Assembly (NCBI RefSeq): GCF_004920405.1
Contig: NZ_RFLV01000001.1
Span: 682,001-746,000 of the forward strand
Length of the DNA stretch: 64,000 bases
Reading direction: 5' to 3'
Source: Pseudomonas leptonychotis
Lineage (GTDB): Bacteria; Pseudomonadota; Gammaproteobacteria; Pseudomonadales; Pseudomonadaceae
The position numbers and the translations under genes are program-made. Shown one piece after another: positions 9,290-18,311 of this stretch (its first letter is position 1; each line of letters opens with the position of its first letter). The notes under the pieces are model-generated. The model saw nothing but the letters and a program-made list of their open reading frames with translations. It had not been told where the DNA came from and did not search any database.

Positions 9290-9441
9290 GAGCCGGCTCA
9301 CGATCTCGCGAGCGAAGGCCTGCTACTAACACCGCAGGGCTGGCGCGCAGCAGATCGTGAACAGGTTCTGAGCACAGTTGCACAACTCGCCGACAGCCTG
9401 TAGACAGTGCCGGCGTTTGTGTTTGCCAGCAGGAGACTTTG

Positions 9442-10230
9442 ATGAAGACATTGCGTGTGTACCTGCGCCTGGCGCGCCTGCTGGCGGTGATCAGCCTCGG
9501 CGCCCTCCTGGCGGCGGGCATCACCCTGCTCGAGCGGCTGGCCCGGCATGACCTGATGCCCACTCGCCAGCGCCTCACCCGCTGGTTTCTCGCGCGCCTG
9601 GCAGCGGCGCTACCGTTTCGCCTGCAGGTACAAGGCGAACTGCCACGCGAGCCGATGCTGTGGGTCAGTAATCACGTGTCCTGGACCGACATTCCACTGC
9701 TGGGCATGCTCACCCCGCTGTCTTTTTTGTCCAAGGCCGAAGTACGCACCTGGCCGGTGGCCGGCTGGCTGGCGCTCAAGGCCGGCACCCTGTTTATCCG
9801 TCGTGGCTCGGGTGATAGCAGCCTGCTCAATCAACAGCTCGGCAAGCACTTGCAGCAGGGCCGCAACCTACTGATCTTCCCGGAAGGCACTACCACCGAC
9901 GGCTTAGGCCTGCGCACCTTCCATGGCCGCCTGCTGAGCAGTGCCATCGACTGCGGGGTAGCGCTGCAACCGGTGGCGATCCGTTACCTGCGTAACGGTC
10001 AGCCCTGCAGCGTGGCGCCATTTATCGGCGATGACGACATGCTCTCACACCTGCTGCGCCTGCTTGGCAGCGACCTGGGTGAAGTGCAGATTCAGCTGCT
10101 CACACCGATTGCCAGCACTGACTTAAATCGCAATGCACTGGCGCGTGCGGCGCAGCAGTCAATCCGTGAGGCGCTCTTCGGCGCAACAAACACTGAGCCA
10201 ACAGCCGAAACTCAAGGTCAAGCCGCCTAA
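9442..10230 (+). CDS. olsA: Lyso-ornithine lipid O-acyltransferase OlsA
   Basis: Protein of 262 residues of the PlsC acyltransferase family; it adds the second, ester-linked acyl chain to lyso-ornithine lipid at the inner membrane. The HX4D motif is NHVSWTD and the glycerolipid-binding motif is FPEGTT. A hydrophobic stretch at about residues 14-30 serves as membrane anchor. ATG at 9442 has AGGAG six bases upstream; the in-frame TTG just before it is too close to that site. The stop overlaps the convergent acpH stop by three bases. Confidence 0.88.
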   Translation: MKTLRVYLRLARLLAVISLGALLAAGITLLERLARHDLMPTRQRLTRWFLARLAAALPFRLQVQGELPREPMLWVSNHVSWTDIPLLGMLTPLSFLSKAEVRTWPVAGWLALKAGTLFIRRGSGDSSLLNQQLGKHLQQGRNLLIFPEGTTTDGLGLRTFHGRLLSSAIDCGVALQPVAIRYLRNGQPCSVAPFIGDDDMLSHLLRLLGSDLGEVQIQLLTPIASTDLNRNALARAAQQSIREALFGATNTEPTAETQGQAA

Positions 10231-10811
10231 CCTGCGGTTTGCTGCTCCTGTGCAACAAACGCCTGTAGTTCCGGGTAGAACTGCTGGAAATCCTCCAGCA
10301 GCGGTTGATACAGCCGCTCCAGCTCAGCCATACCGCCCGCCAACAACCCCGGCCGCGACAGCCGTCGGTCGATGCCCGCCAGCACCTGCTCCAGCACGGC
10401 AAATTCACGGTAACTGCCTAACCAGTCCTGCGCGGCCATGCGTGGTGCAATCAGCGCCAGACGTTCGGGCAAACGCGGCTCAGCATTCAGCACCTGATAA
10501 ACCCGCCCGGTAAAAACCGGTAAGGGTTCAGCGGCATAGTCAGTCCAGTGCAGCGCCAGGCAGTGATCAAAAAATACATCCAGCAATATCCCGGAACAAC
10601 GCCGCCGCTCAGCGGCAAAGCGCGCTCGCGCCTGAAATTGCAGCGGGTGGTTATCAGTAAAGACATCAATGCGCCGATGCAAACGAATCGCCGCTTCGAT
10701 ATCCGCCGGCCACTGCCCCGCCAGCGGCCCTTTGACGAAGTCGCCATACAGGCTGCCCAACAATTGAGCCCGGGTGTCACCGCCAAGGTGTAAATGCGCG
10801 AGGTAATTCAT
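10227..10811 (-). CDS. acpH: Acyl carrier protein phosphodiesterase
   Basis: Protein of 194 residues that removes the phosphopantetheine group from holo-ACP. The N-terminus MNYLAHLHL, the GDFVKG motif and the conserved HRRIDVFTD segment are typical of the AcpH family (HD-like metal-dependent fold). The start at 10811 has a G-rich ribosome site just upstream; an earlier in-frame ATG at 10835 is less likely. It is convergent with olsA and divergent from the ArsR-type regulator gene. Confidence 0.88.
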   Translation of the reverse strand: MNYLAHLHLGGDTRAQLLGSLYGDFVKGPLAGQWPADIEAAIRLHRRIDVFTDNHPLQFQARARFAAERRRCSGILLDVFFDHCLALHWTDYAAEPLPVFTGRVYQVLNAEPRLPERLALIAPRMAAQDWLGSYREFAVLEQVLAGIDRRLSRPGLLAGGMAELERLYQPLLEDFQQFYPELQAFVAQEQQTAG

Positions 10812-10939
10812 ACCCCACAGCTTACACATCAGCACAGATGATGATGACTATCGCAACGAACGATCTGTATATCGCCCGCACCCGATATAAGGTTCGCCCC
10901 ATCGCGATATGGCGTTACAGCAAACACGGAACGACCCAC

Positions 10940-11242
10940 ATGCAACTCGACATCGATGACGTGATCAAGGCACTGGCCCATCCGGTACGACGTGAAATCC
11001 TGCACTGGCTGAAAGAGCCACACGTCTATTTCGCCGACCAGGATCACCCGCTGGAAATCGGTGTCTGCGCCGGCAAGATCGACCAACGCACCGGGCTGTC
11101 GCAATCCACAGTCTCCGCGCACTTGGCCACCTTGCAACGCGCCGGACTGATCAGCAGCCAGAAGGTCGGCCAATGGCACTTCTTCAAACGTAATGAAGAC
11201 ACCATTCAGGCCTTCCTCAAGCACATCAGCCAAGCGCTCTAA
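10940..11242 (+). CDS. ArsR-family transcriptional regulator (probable regulator of xenB)
   Basis: Winged-helix protein of 100 residues beginning MQLDIDDVIKALAHPVRR. The recognition helix region is TGLSQSTVSAHLATL, followed by a wing ending in QWHFFKRN. A frame extending to 10838 exists, but the ATG at 10940 gives a standard ArsR length and is preceded by GGAACG. No obvious metal-binding CxC is present, so the signal may be organic or redox. It lies 36 bases before xenB, implying an operon and probable autoregulation. Confidence 0.82.
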   Translation: MQLDIDDVIKALAHPVRREILHWLKEPHVYFADQDHPLEIGVCAGKIDQRTGLSQSTVSAHLATLQRAGLISSQKVGQWHFFKRNEDTIQAFLKHISQAL

Positions 11243-11278
11243 ACCATTACGTATTAGCCCAACATAGGAAGCTTATTT

Positions 11279-12328
11279 ATGACCACGCTTTTTGATCCCA
11301 TCACGATCGGCGACCTGGAACTGAACAACCGCATCATCATGGCGCCGCTGACCCGTACCCGCGCTGATGAAGGCCGTGTGCCCAACGCCTTGATGGCCGA
11401 GTATTACGTGCAACGTGCCAGCGCCGGCCTGATCATCAGCGAGGCCACCGCCGTGACCCCGATGGGCGTCGGCTACCCGGACACTCCCGGCATCTGGTCC
11501 GATGAGCAGGTACGCGGCTGGAGCAATATCACCAAGGCCGTGCATGCCGCTGGCAGTAAGATCGTTCTGCAACTCTGGCACGTCGGGCGCATTTCCGATC
11601 CGGTTTATCTAAATGGCCAGCTACCCGTTGCACCAAGCGCTATCCAGCCGGCCGGGCATGTCAGCCTGGTGCGCCCGATGAAGAACTACGTGACTCCACG
11701 CGCCTTGGAAACTGAAGAAATCGCCGATATCGTCGATGCCTATCGCTTGGGCGCAGAAAATGCCAAAGCCGCCGGCTTTGATGGCGTGGAAATTCACGGT
11801 GCCAACGGTTACCTGCTCGACCAGTTCTTGCAGAGCAGCACCAACCAGCGCAGCGACCGCTACGGCGGCAGCCTGGAAAACCGTGCGCGTTTGATGCTGG
11901 AAGTGACCGATGCCGCGATTGAAGTGTGGGGCGCTGGCCGCGTAGGCATGCACCTGGCACCCCGCGCCGACGCCCACGACATGGGTGACGCAGACCGTAG
12001 CGAAACCTTTACCTACGTCGCCCGCGAACTGGGCAAGCGTGGTATCGCCTTTATCTGCGCGCGTGAAAAGGAAGCCGACGACAGCCTGTCACCGAGCCTG
12101 AAGGAAGCCTTTGGCGGTGTATTTATCGCCAACGAGCGCTTCACCAAGGCGCAAGCCAACGAATGGCTGCAAAGCGGCAAAGCCGATGCGGTAGCTTTCG
12201 GCATCCCATTTATCGCCAACCCGGACCTGCCGGCGCGCCTGCAGCAAGATGCTGAGCTGAACACGCCGCACCCGGAAACCTTCTACGGCTCAGGCCCAGT
12301 CGGCTATATCGATTACCCAACGCTGTAA
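11279..12328 (+). CDS. xenB: Old yellow enzyme family NADH:flavin oxidoreductase, XenB-type
   Basis: FMN-dependent ene-reductase of 349 residues that reduces activated alkenes, nitro compounds and similar electrophiles with NAD(P)H. The TIM-barrel landmarks are NNRIIMAPLTR at the N-terminus, QLWHVGR near residue 100, and the substrate-binding pair His173/Asn176 in HGANGYLLDQFL, then RYGGSLENR. AGGAAG precedes the ATG at a good distance. It follows an ArsR regulator, an arrangement seen in P. aeruginosa, where I recall an MFS gene between them that is absent here. Confidence 0.9.
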   Translation: MTTLFDPITIGDLELNNRIIMAPLTRTRADEGRVPNALMAEYYVQRASAGLIISEATAVTPMGVGYPDTPGIWSDEQVRGWSNITKAVHAAGSKIVLQLWHVGRISDPVYLNGQLPVAPSAIQPAGHVSLVRPMKNYVTPRALETEEIADIVDAYRLGAENAKAAGFDGVEIHGANGYLLDQFLQSSTNQRSDRYGGSLENRARLMLEVTDAAIEVWGAGRVGMHLAPRADAHDMGDADRSETFTYVARELGKRGIAFICAREKEADDSLSPSLKEAFGGVFIANERFTKAQANEWLQSGKADAVAFGIPFIANPDLPARLQQDAELNTPHPETFYGSGPVGYIDYPTL

Positions 12329-12347
12329 ACCTGGGCATTCCTTTGTC

Positions 12348-12406
12348 GTAGGAGGGGCTTTAGCCGCGAGACAGCGATTAAAGCTCGCCGCGAAAGCGCC
12401 TCCTAC
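12348..12406. repeat. Paired inverted REP elements (REPIN-like)
   Basis: A unit beginning GTAGGAGGGGCTTTAGCC (12348 onward, to CGCGA at 12369) is followed by an inverted copy ending GCGCCTCCTAC at 12406. This matches the GTAGGAG-type REP sequences widespread in Pseudomonas intergenic regions, here in the usual head-to-head doublet. No transposase for it (RAYT) is in the window. Confidence 0.8.
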
Positions 12407-12442
12407 AATGGTTCGCCAGCGTCTTCCAGCAGCTGTCACCGT

Positions 12443-12480
12443 CCAATAAAAAGCCCGCCAATTGGCGGGCTTTTTATTGG
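12443..12480. terminator. Bidirectional terminator between xenB and the coiled-coil gene
   Basis: A perfect 38-base palindrome with GC-rich centre (GCCCGCCAATTGGCGGGC) flanked by A and T runs. It sits between convergent genes and can end both transcripts. Confidence 0.9.
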
Positions 12481-12493
12481 ACACGCGACAAAC

Positions 12494-13339
12494 TCAGCGG
12501 GCGTCAATCTGCTGTTGCAGATTCTGCACCTGCGCCTGCAGGGTGCTGATGTTACGAGTCATCTGTGCACGGAAAGCATCAAATTCGGCGGTGCTACTGC
12601 CGGCAGAACGGCTTTCCATATCACCTTTGATCACCAGCAGGTCCTGCTCCAAGCGGGCGATGGCCTGGTTGGGGTTGCCCAGTTTCTTCAACGCAGCGAC
12701 TTCACCGCTCAGGTTGGTGATTTTCTCATCCACCTTACTCTGCCCAGCCAAAGCGCTTTTCAAGGTAGCCTGTTCAGCCTTGAGTGCCGCCTGCTCGGCG
12801 CCGAGCTTCTTGAGGACGGCTTCAAGCTTCTCGTCACCGCCTTCCTGGCTCTTCAACTGAGCGGCCAATTGCTCAAGACGTTTGCTCTGCTCGCCCTGTT
12901 GGCCGGTAGCCCCCTGCTGCAGCTTGCTCAACTCAGCCAATTTGCTCTCTAACTGCTTAACCTGAAGTTTCAGCGCTTCGCTGCCGCTGGTTACTGACGA
13001 TTCAGTCGCCACCACCTTGCCGGAAATGTCCTGAATCCGCCCCGCGGCTTCCTCACTGATCCGCGCAAAGCTTTCCTGAGTGGCCACCAGTTGCTGCTCC
13101 ATCAGGCTGACCTGCTGAAAACTCCACCAGCCGAGGCCGCCCAGGGCAATCATCAAAGCCCCAACCAACGCCCATAGCGGGCCGGTGCCGCCTGACTTCG
13201 CCGGCGCAGTAGCGGCGGCACGGCCATAGGTGGTGCCGCGTGCCGGCTCCGGGTGATCGGTCGCATAGTCATCGTGATCACGCTGTTCAGCCCGCAGGCT
13301 GGGCACGTGATCGAGTTCGTCATGGGCATCGTTACGCAT
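12494..13339 (-). CDS. Single-pass membrane protein with long coiled coil
   Basis: Protein of 281 residues. Residues 1-50 are polar and acidic, residues about 54-75 form one membrane helix (GPLWALVGALMIALGGLGWW), and residues 76-281 are a long heptad-rich helical region with many Lys, Gln, Glu and Leu and the ending QVQNLQQQIDAR. The polar N-terminus is probably cytoplasmic, placing the coiled coil in the periplasm. No catalytic domain is visible. Similar architecture occurs in conserved Pseudomonas proteins of unknown role. Confidence 0.75.
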   Translation of the reverse strand: MRNDAHDELDHVPSLRAEQRDHDDYATDHPEPARGTTYGRAAATAPAKSGGTGPLWALVGALMIALGGLGWWSFQQVSLMEQQLVATQESFARISEEAAGRIQDISGKVVATESSVTSGSEALKLQVKQLESKLAELSKLQQGATGQQGEQSKRLEQLAAQLKSQEGGDEKLEAVLKKLGAEQAALKAEQATLKSALAGQSKVDEKITNLSGEVAALKKLGNPNQAIARLEQDLLVIKGDMESRSAGSSTAEFDAFRAQMTRNISTLQAQVQNLQQQIDAR

Positions 13340-13368
13340 GGGTCAACCTTCAAGAGAGCGCGGGGGAA

Positions 13369-13420
13369 GGAGCCTGTCGGACTAAACGCTGTTCTGCTGC
13401 GGAAAAGCCCGACAGGCTCC
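13369..13420. repeat. Inverted repeat with 12-base perfect arms in the leader of the coiled-coil gene
   Basis: GGAGCCTGTCGG (13369-13380) is inverted at 13409-13420 around a 28-base loop. There is no T run, so it is not a standard terminator. It lies 30 bases upstream of the minus-strand start at 13339, within its promoter or leader. The remainder of 13421-13714 holds no gene I can support apart from a sigma-54-like promoter at 13558. Confidence 0.55.
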
Positions 13421-13557
13421 AAGCAAATTTCCGCGCAGTATAACGGTTCGCGCGCAGCGCTTCAGTGTCGCGCCAAGCCGGGGCGATACGCACCGACGAA
13501 GGGCACGGCCTAGGCCATCGACCCGCCACAGCCCGCGCGGTTCCGAAGAGTGTGAAC

Positions 13558-13573
13558 TGGTACGCGCTTTGCA
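13558..13573 (+). promoter_or_regulatory. Sigma-54 (RpoN) -24/-12 promoter candidate
   Basis: TGGTACGCGCTTTGCA fits the consensus TGGCACG-N4-TTGCA at all defined positions but one, with the required ten bases between GG and GC. It is about 140 bases upstream of the ATG at 13715 and on the same strand. Confidence 0.45.
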
Positions 13574-13714
13574 ATCGCCAAGTGGCGAGGTGTGCGCCAT
13601 GCCAGGGATGCCAGGTGCGGCAGGCACGATCCGCACGCGGAAAACGCGGCGAGACAAATGGGCCCATTGCCAATGAATGACGCCCAGTCCATTTGAGCTA
13701 ACGGGGGTAGGTCC

Positions 13715-14026
13715 ATGGAGCTGAACAGAGAAGTATTGGATTGCATGATGAGCCTGCGCCGCAGGCTGCGCGAAGAGATGATGGTGGACATTCGCATGAG
13801 CCAGCCGGACGCGATCAACAGCATGCTCAGCGCCTGCCTGATCTCCAGCAATGAAGAAACCCGCCAACTGGGACAACGACTGGCCCAGTACAGCGACCGC
13901 CCCTTCGCCCAGCCGAGCGCGGCGCCGCGCATGCAAGCCGGGCATCCGTTGCTGGTGGAGGAACTCACCCAAGGCCCCGCCAGCACCTCGGTACGCATGT
14001 ACCGTGGGCAACGTGTTTACGCCTGA
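13715..14026 (+). CDS. Small conserved hypothetical protein
   Basis: Protein of 103 residues with no signal peptide or membrane segment. The first 60 residues are helical and charged (SLRRRLREEMMVDIRMSQ), the rest is proline-rich with a C-terminal VRMYRGQRVYA. ATG at 13715 follows GGGGTAGG at a proper distance, and codon use looks like neighbouring genes, so it is probably real. It lies behind a sigma-54-like promoter and is convergent with the oxidoreductase gene. I do not recognise a family. Confidence 0.62.
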   Translation: MELNREVLDCMMSLRRRLREEMMVDIRMSQPDAINSMLSACLISSNEETRQLGQRLAQYSDRPFAQPSAAPRMQAGHPLLVEELTQGPASTSVRMYRGQRVYA

Positions 14027-14067
14027 GTACCTGCTGACGAATGACGGGGTAAGCCGCTGCCAAACAA

Positions 14068-15060
14068 TCAGCGCGGGTGATGCGCCTGCCACCAGACGCA
14101 GAACTCATCCAGTGCGCTCCATAAGCTGGCCTTGGGCTCGTAGTCCAAGTACTGCTTCGCGCGGCTGATATCCAGGGAGAAATCTTTGGCCATCACCGCC
14201 ACACCCAAGCGAAACAGGGTGGGTTCTGGGCGACCGGGTAACAGCTTGCACACCCCTTCATTCAAGGCGGCCGCGCCATAGGCCAGGCCATACGGCAGGT
14301 GCCGAGTCACGGGCGGCAGGTCGAGTTTGCGCAATACATAATTGACCACATCCCACAGCGGCACCGGTGCGCCATTGCTGATGTTGTAAACTTGCCCCAA
14401 CGCCGGGCCGGCCGCCAGCAGACAACTCATCAGCGCCTCATTAAGGTTGTGCACGCTGGTGAAGTCGACCTTATTTAGGCCGTTACCGATAATCGACAAC
14501 CGCCCCTTGCGCTGCATATTGATCAGGCGCGGGAAGATGCTGGTGTCGCCGGCGCCAGTGACGAAACGCGGACGCAGCGCCAGCACCTCAAGGCCAAACT
14601 CCTGAGCCGCAAACACCTGTTGCTCAGCGAGAAACTTGGTCTTGCCGTAGTGATCGGAAAACCGCTTGGGCAGCTGCTCTTCACGCAGGCCAATATGCGC
14701 CTGGCCATCGAAATACACCGAGGGTGACGACAGGTGCACCAGCCGCCGTACGTTCTGCTTGAGGCAAGCCTCGACCAAATTCTCAGTGACCGTGACGTTG
14801 GCCTGATAAAAGTGTTCGTAACGCCCCCATACCCCAACTGCGCCAGCGCAGTGCACCACCGCCTCGACATCCCGGCATAGCTGCTGCACCAGTTCGGGGT
14901 CGGATAAATCGCCCTGAACGAACTCCGCCCCCCGTGCGCAGAGGTGTTCGACGCCTTCGGCGCGGCGGCCGTTGACCCTTACACTCAAACCTTGTTCCAG
15001 GGCAAAGCGGGCAAACCGTCCACCGATAAAGCCACTGGCCCCCGTTACCAGAATTTTCAT
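14068..15060 (-). CDS. NAD(P)-dependent epimerase/dehydratase (3-beta-HSD-like extended SDR)
   Basis: Extended short-chain dehydrogenase of 330 residues. The nucleotide-binding loop is TGASGFIGG (residues 6-14), and the catalytic YxxxK is Tyr138-Lys142 with SSPSVYF upstream supplying the serine. The segment GLREEQLPK and the C-terminal CVWWQAHH are typical of 3-beta-hydroxysteroid dehydrogenase-like NAD-dependent oxidoreductases in Pseudomonas. It has its own start 165 bases from a divergent saccharopine-dehydrogenase-like gene. Substrate unknown. Confidence 0.85.
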   Translation of the reverse strand: MKILVTGASGFIGGRFARFALEQGLSVRVNGRRAEGVEHLCARGAEFVQGDLSDPELVQQLCRDVEAVVHCAGAVGVWGRYEHFYQANVTVTENLVEACLKQNVRRLVHLSSPSVYFDGQAHIGLREEQLPKRFSDHYGKTKFLAEQQVFAAQEFGLEVLALRPRFVTGAGDTSIFPRLINMQRKGRLSIIGNGLNKVDFTSVHNLNEALMSCLLAAGPALGQVYNISNGAPVPLWDVVNYVLRKLDLPPVTRHLPYGLAYGAAALNEGVCKLLPGRPEPTLFRLGVAVMAKDFSLDISRAKQYLDYEPKASLWSALDEFCVWWQAHHPR

Positions 15061-15225
15061 GGCCGCTCTCGTTTAGCATGATCGATACGCCACTCTAGCA
15101 GCGCCCAGCGCCGCTGGCTGTGGCGTTGCAGGCCAGAACAACGACTGCACGTACACAGCAATTGGCCAACAGCAACGTACACAACAGCTAAGCTGCCCCC
15201 ACACCACACAATAAAGGAACTGCGG

Positions 15226-16281
15226 ATGGCCACCCACTGGATGATCTACGGAGCCAACGGTTACACCGGCCACCTGCTGGCCGTCGAAGCCAAACGTCAA
15301 GGCCTGACGCCGATACTCGCCGGGCGCAACCCAGCCACCGTGCACGCGCTGGGTAGCCTGCTTGGGCTGGAATGCCGGGTGTTTGATATCCAGCAGCCAG
15401 AACGCGCCAAAGAAGCCCTGTCCGATATCGCCGTGGTCGCCCACTGCGCCGGCCCGTTCTCGGCCACCAGCGCCCCGATGATCGATGCCTGCCTGGCGAG
15501 CAATACCCACTATGTCGACATCACCGGTGAGATCAACGTGTTCGAAGCCGCGCACCGGCGTGATCAACACGCGCGTGACCTAGGCGTCGTGGTCTGCCCG
15601 GGAGTGGGCTTCGATGTAATCCCCAGCGACTGCCTGGCGGCCTGCCTGCATCAGGCTCTGCCCGACGCTACACACCTGGCGTTGGGCTTCGACTCAGGCA
15701 GCGGCTTGTCGCCCGGTACCGCGAAAACATCGGTTGAGGGTCTCAAATATGGCGGGAAAGTCCGTCGAGCAGGCGTCATCACTGATGTGCCGATGGGCTA
15801 TAAGCGCCGTGCCATCAACTTTGGCCGCGGTGAAAAACCCGCCGCGACGATTCCCTGGGGCGATGTGTCCACCGCCTATCACTCCACCGGCATCGACAAC
15901 ATTGAGGTGTACCTGCCTATGCCGCCCGCCGCCGCGATTGTCATGCGCTTGCTGGATCCGCTGCGCGCCCTGTTTGGCCTGGAGGTGGTGCAGAACTGGT
16001 TAAAACGCCTGGTCGAAAAGCGTGTCACGGGTCCCAATGAAACCACACGCGCCCGCCAGCGCACCTGGTTGTGGGGGGAAGTACGCAATGCCGCCGGCGT
16101 GGTAAAAACCGCACAATTGGAAACCGCCAACGGCTATGACGTGACCGTGCATGGCGCACTGCTGGCAGTGCGTCACCTAATGAATTACCAGGGCCCCGGC
16201 GGTTATTTCACCCCATCAAAACTGCTGGGCGAACGCTGCGTGGAACAATTGCCGGGTTCGACGACTATTCACATCAGCTAA
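15226..16281 (+). CDS. Saccharopine dehydrogenase-like oxidoreductase
   Basis: Protein of 351 residues with an N-terminal Rossmann loop IYGANGYTGHL (about residues 7-17) and the segment VVAHCAGPFS, characteristic of the saccharopine-dehydrogenase-like family that includes mycobacterial trans-acting enoyl reductase. The C-terminal part has GYDVTVHGAL and GGYFTPSKLLG, also family-typical. AAAGGA precedes the ATG. A direct repeat ACGTACACA at 15149 and 15175 lies just upstream and could be an operator. Physiological substrate unknown. Confidence 0.85.
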   Translation: MATHWMIYGANGYTGHLLAVEAKRQGLTPILAGRNPATVHALGSLLGLECRVFDIQQPERAKEALSDIAVVAHCAGPFSATSAPMIDACLASNTHYVDITGEINVFEAAHRRDQHARDLGVVVCPGVGFDVIPSDCLAACLHQALPDATHLALGFDSGSGLSPGTAKTSVEGLKYGGKVRRAGVITDVPMGYKRRAINFGRGEKPAATIPWGDVSTAYHSTGIDNIEVYLPMPPAAAIVMRLLDPLRALFGLEVVQNWLKRLVEKRVTGPNETTRARQRTWLWGEVRNAAGVVKTAQLETANGYDVTVHGALLAVRHLMNYQGPGGYFTPSKLLGERCVEQLPGSTTIHIS

Positions 16282-16297
16282 ACCACCTACGACAGGC

Positions 16298-17194
16298 TCA
16301 AGTTGTTGTGGCCACCAGCTGGGTGGCCGCATACCGCTGCAAATGCTGGGTCAGCGCGCCCAGCAGTTCGCCACCGCTACGCCAGTGGTGCCAATACAGC
16401 GGAACATCCAACGGCCGCTCAGGCAGCAGCTCGCACAACCGCCCAGCCGCCAACTCCGCCTGCACCTGTAACTCAGGCATCAAGCCCCACCCCAAACCCG
16501 CCTCGGCCAAACGCACAAAGCCTTCGGACGACGGACACAGGTGATAGGCAAACCCGCCCTCCACTGCCAATCCCGACAAGTAGCGATGCTGCAAGAGATC
16601 ATCCGGACCAAAGACAATGGCCGGTGCTTGAGCCAGCCCAGCCGCCGTCACTCCACTGGGGAAGTGCCGCGCAATAAACCCCGGACTGGCCAAGGCGCGG
16701 TAACGCATGCTGCCCAATAGCAATGCCCGCGCACCCGCCACTGGGCGCTCACTGGCACAGACGCAGGCGGCCACCTCACCGGCGCGCATGCGTTTAAGGC
16801 CAACATCCTGATCTTCCACCACCAGCTCGAGCAGCAAACCCTGCTCGGTACAGAAGCTGCCTACGGCTTGCGCCCACCAGGTGGCTAGGCTGTCGGCATT
16901 CAGGGCGATACGCAGGCGCTCAGGCGGACCGCCCTCGTCCAGCCCCGGCACCTGCGCTTGAATGTCGCGCTCAAGCAGGCGTACCTGCTGCACATGATTG
17001 AGCAAACGCCGGCCGATTTCCGTCGGCACGGGCGGCAGCGCGCGCACCAACACCGGCTGCCCTACCCGCGCTTCCAGCAGCTTAATTCGTTGCGACACCG
17101 CCGACTGAGACAATCCCAGCGCCTGAGCGGCGCGCTCGAAGCCGGCCTGCTCCACGACAGCCGCCAGGGCCGCCAATAATTTGTAATCGAGCAA
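16298..17194 (-). CDS. argP: LysR-type regulator ArgP
   Basis: LysR-family regulator of 298 residues with the ArgP/IciA N-terminus MLDYKLLAALAAVVE and a helix-turn-helix at about residues 15-45 (FERAAQALGLSQSAVSQRI). ArgP senses lysine and arginine and activates the exporter gene argO. The downstream divergent genes here include a LysE-family exporter, which supports this function. The 98-base region up to 17292 should hold the operator; a dyad-like ATCACCATTATTGGT is visible there but the ArgP site is poorly conserved. Confidence 0.9.
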   Translation of the reverse strand: MLDYKLLAALAAVVEQAGFERAAQALGLSQSAVSQRIKLLEARVGQPVLVRALPPVPTEIGRRLLNHVQQVRLLERDIQAQVPGLDEGGPPERLRIALNADSLATWWAQAVGSFCTEQGLLLELVVEDQDVGLKRMRAGEVAACVCASERPVAGARALLLGSMRYRALASPGFIARHFPSGVTAAGLAQAPAIVFGPDDLLQHRYLSGLAVEGGFAYHLCPSSEGFVRLAEAGLGWGLMPELQVQAELAAGRLCELLPERPLDVPLYWHHWRSGGELLGALTQHLQRYAATQLVATTT

Positions 17195-17292
17195 ATCAGT
17201 TTTCCTAATGAATGATCACCATTATTGGTTTCTCTTATATACCCTGACGCCACAAACTCGCCACATTCTCCTCCGCAATCAGGACCCCTCAC

Positions 17293-17694
17293 ATGACCGG
17301 CGAAACCTCACTGACGACCTTAATACGCAGCATGACCCCGGTTCTAAACGAGGGTGCTTATGTGTTTTGTAGCCTGACCGACGCGGCCCAGCTGCAAGGC
17401 GCGCAACCGCTGGGCAGCTTTCAAGAGCGCGAAGGTTTGACCGTGATCCTGCAGCGCCAACAGGCCGAGCACCTGCAACTCAAAATCGACTATGTGGCCG
17501 CCTGGCTGACCTTGGAAGTGCATTCGGCCCTGGCGGCCGTGGGCCTGACAGCTGCGGTGGCCGGAGCGCTGGCGAATGCGGGGATCAGCTGCAATGTGAT
17601 CGCCGGCTATTACCACGACCACCTGTTTGTCGCGCACACCGATGGCCCGCGCGCCCTGGCGGTACTGCAGCAACTGGCCGATGGTGCGGAGTAA
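17293..17694 (+). CDS. ACT domain-containing protein
   Basis: Protein of 133 residues made of two small ACT-like halves, with EGAYVFCS near residue 21 and the C-terminal segment NAGISCNVIAGYYHDHLFV. ACT domains usually bind amino acids. It lies between argP and a LysE exporter and ends five bases before the exporter start, so it is probably co-transcribed and may take part in amino-acid sensing. The specific ligand is not known. Confidence 0.8.
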   Translation: MTGETSLTTLIRSMTPVLNEGAYVFCSLTDAAQLQGAQPLGSFQEREGLTVILQRQQAEHLQLKIDYVAAWLTLEVHSALAAVGLTAAVAGALANAGISCNVIAGYYHDHLFVAHTDGPRALAVLQQLADGAE

Positions 17695-17699
17695 TCGAG

Positions 17700-18311
17700 A
17701 TGTGGCAAAGCTATAGCAACGGTTTACTCATCGCCGCCGGACTGATCATCGCCCTAGGCGCGCAGAACGCCTTCGTACTGGCGCAAAGCTTGCGCCGCGA
17801 ACATCACCTGCCGGTGGCCATGCTCTGCGTGATCTGTGATGCATTACTGGTGACGGCGGGTGTGTTCGGCCTAGCCGCCGTATTGGCGCAGAACCCAATT
17901 TTGCTGGGGGTGGCGCGCTGGGGCGGCGCAGCGTTTCTGCTTTGGTATGGCGCTCAAGCATCGCTGCGCGCCTGCCGACCGCAAGCGTTGGCCCAAACCA
18001 CTGACAACAACCCACGCTCGCGCAAAGCCGTTTTGCTGGCAGCACTGGCCGTCACGCTGCTCAACCCGCATGTGTATTTGGATACCGTATTGCTGATTGG
18101 CTCGCTCGGCGCACAGCAGCCGGTGCCCGGCGCCTATGCGTTAGGTGCGGCCAGCGCTTCATTGATGTGGTTTCTCAGCCTGGCCCTTGGCGCCGCCTGG
18201 CTGGCACCCTGGTTGGCGCGCCCAAATACCTGGCGGTTTATCGACCTGGGTGTTGCACTGATGATGTTCAGCATTGCGTGGCAATTGCTGAGCAGCCCCA
18301 ACATGCTCTAA
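17700..18311 (+). CDS. argO: LysE/ArgO-family amino acid exporter
   Basis: Inner-membrane protein of 203 residues with about six hydrophobic segments. The LysE signature is GLIIALGAQNAFVLAQSL at residues 15-32, and a second family motif is LLNPHVYLDTVLLIGS. It exports basic amino acids, arginine or lysine, and the nearby divergent argP fits ArgP-dependent activation. The gene starts five bases after the ACT-domain gene, indicating translational coupling. Confidence 0.86.
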   Translation: MWQSYSNGLLIAAGLIIALGAQNAFVLAQSLRREHHLPVAMLCVICDALLVTAGVFGLAAVLAQNPILLGVARWGGAAFLLWYGAQASLRACRPQALAQTTDNNPRSRKAVLLAALAVTLLNPHVYLDTVLLIGSLGAQQPVPGAYALGAASASLMWFLSLALGAAWLAPWLARPNTWRFIDLGVALMMFSIAWQLLSSPNML

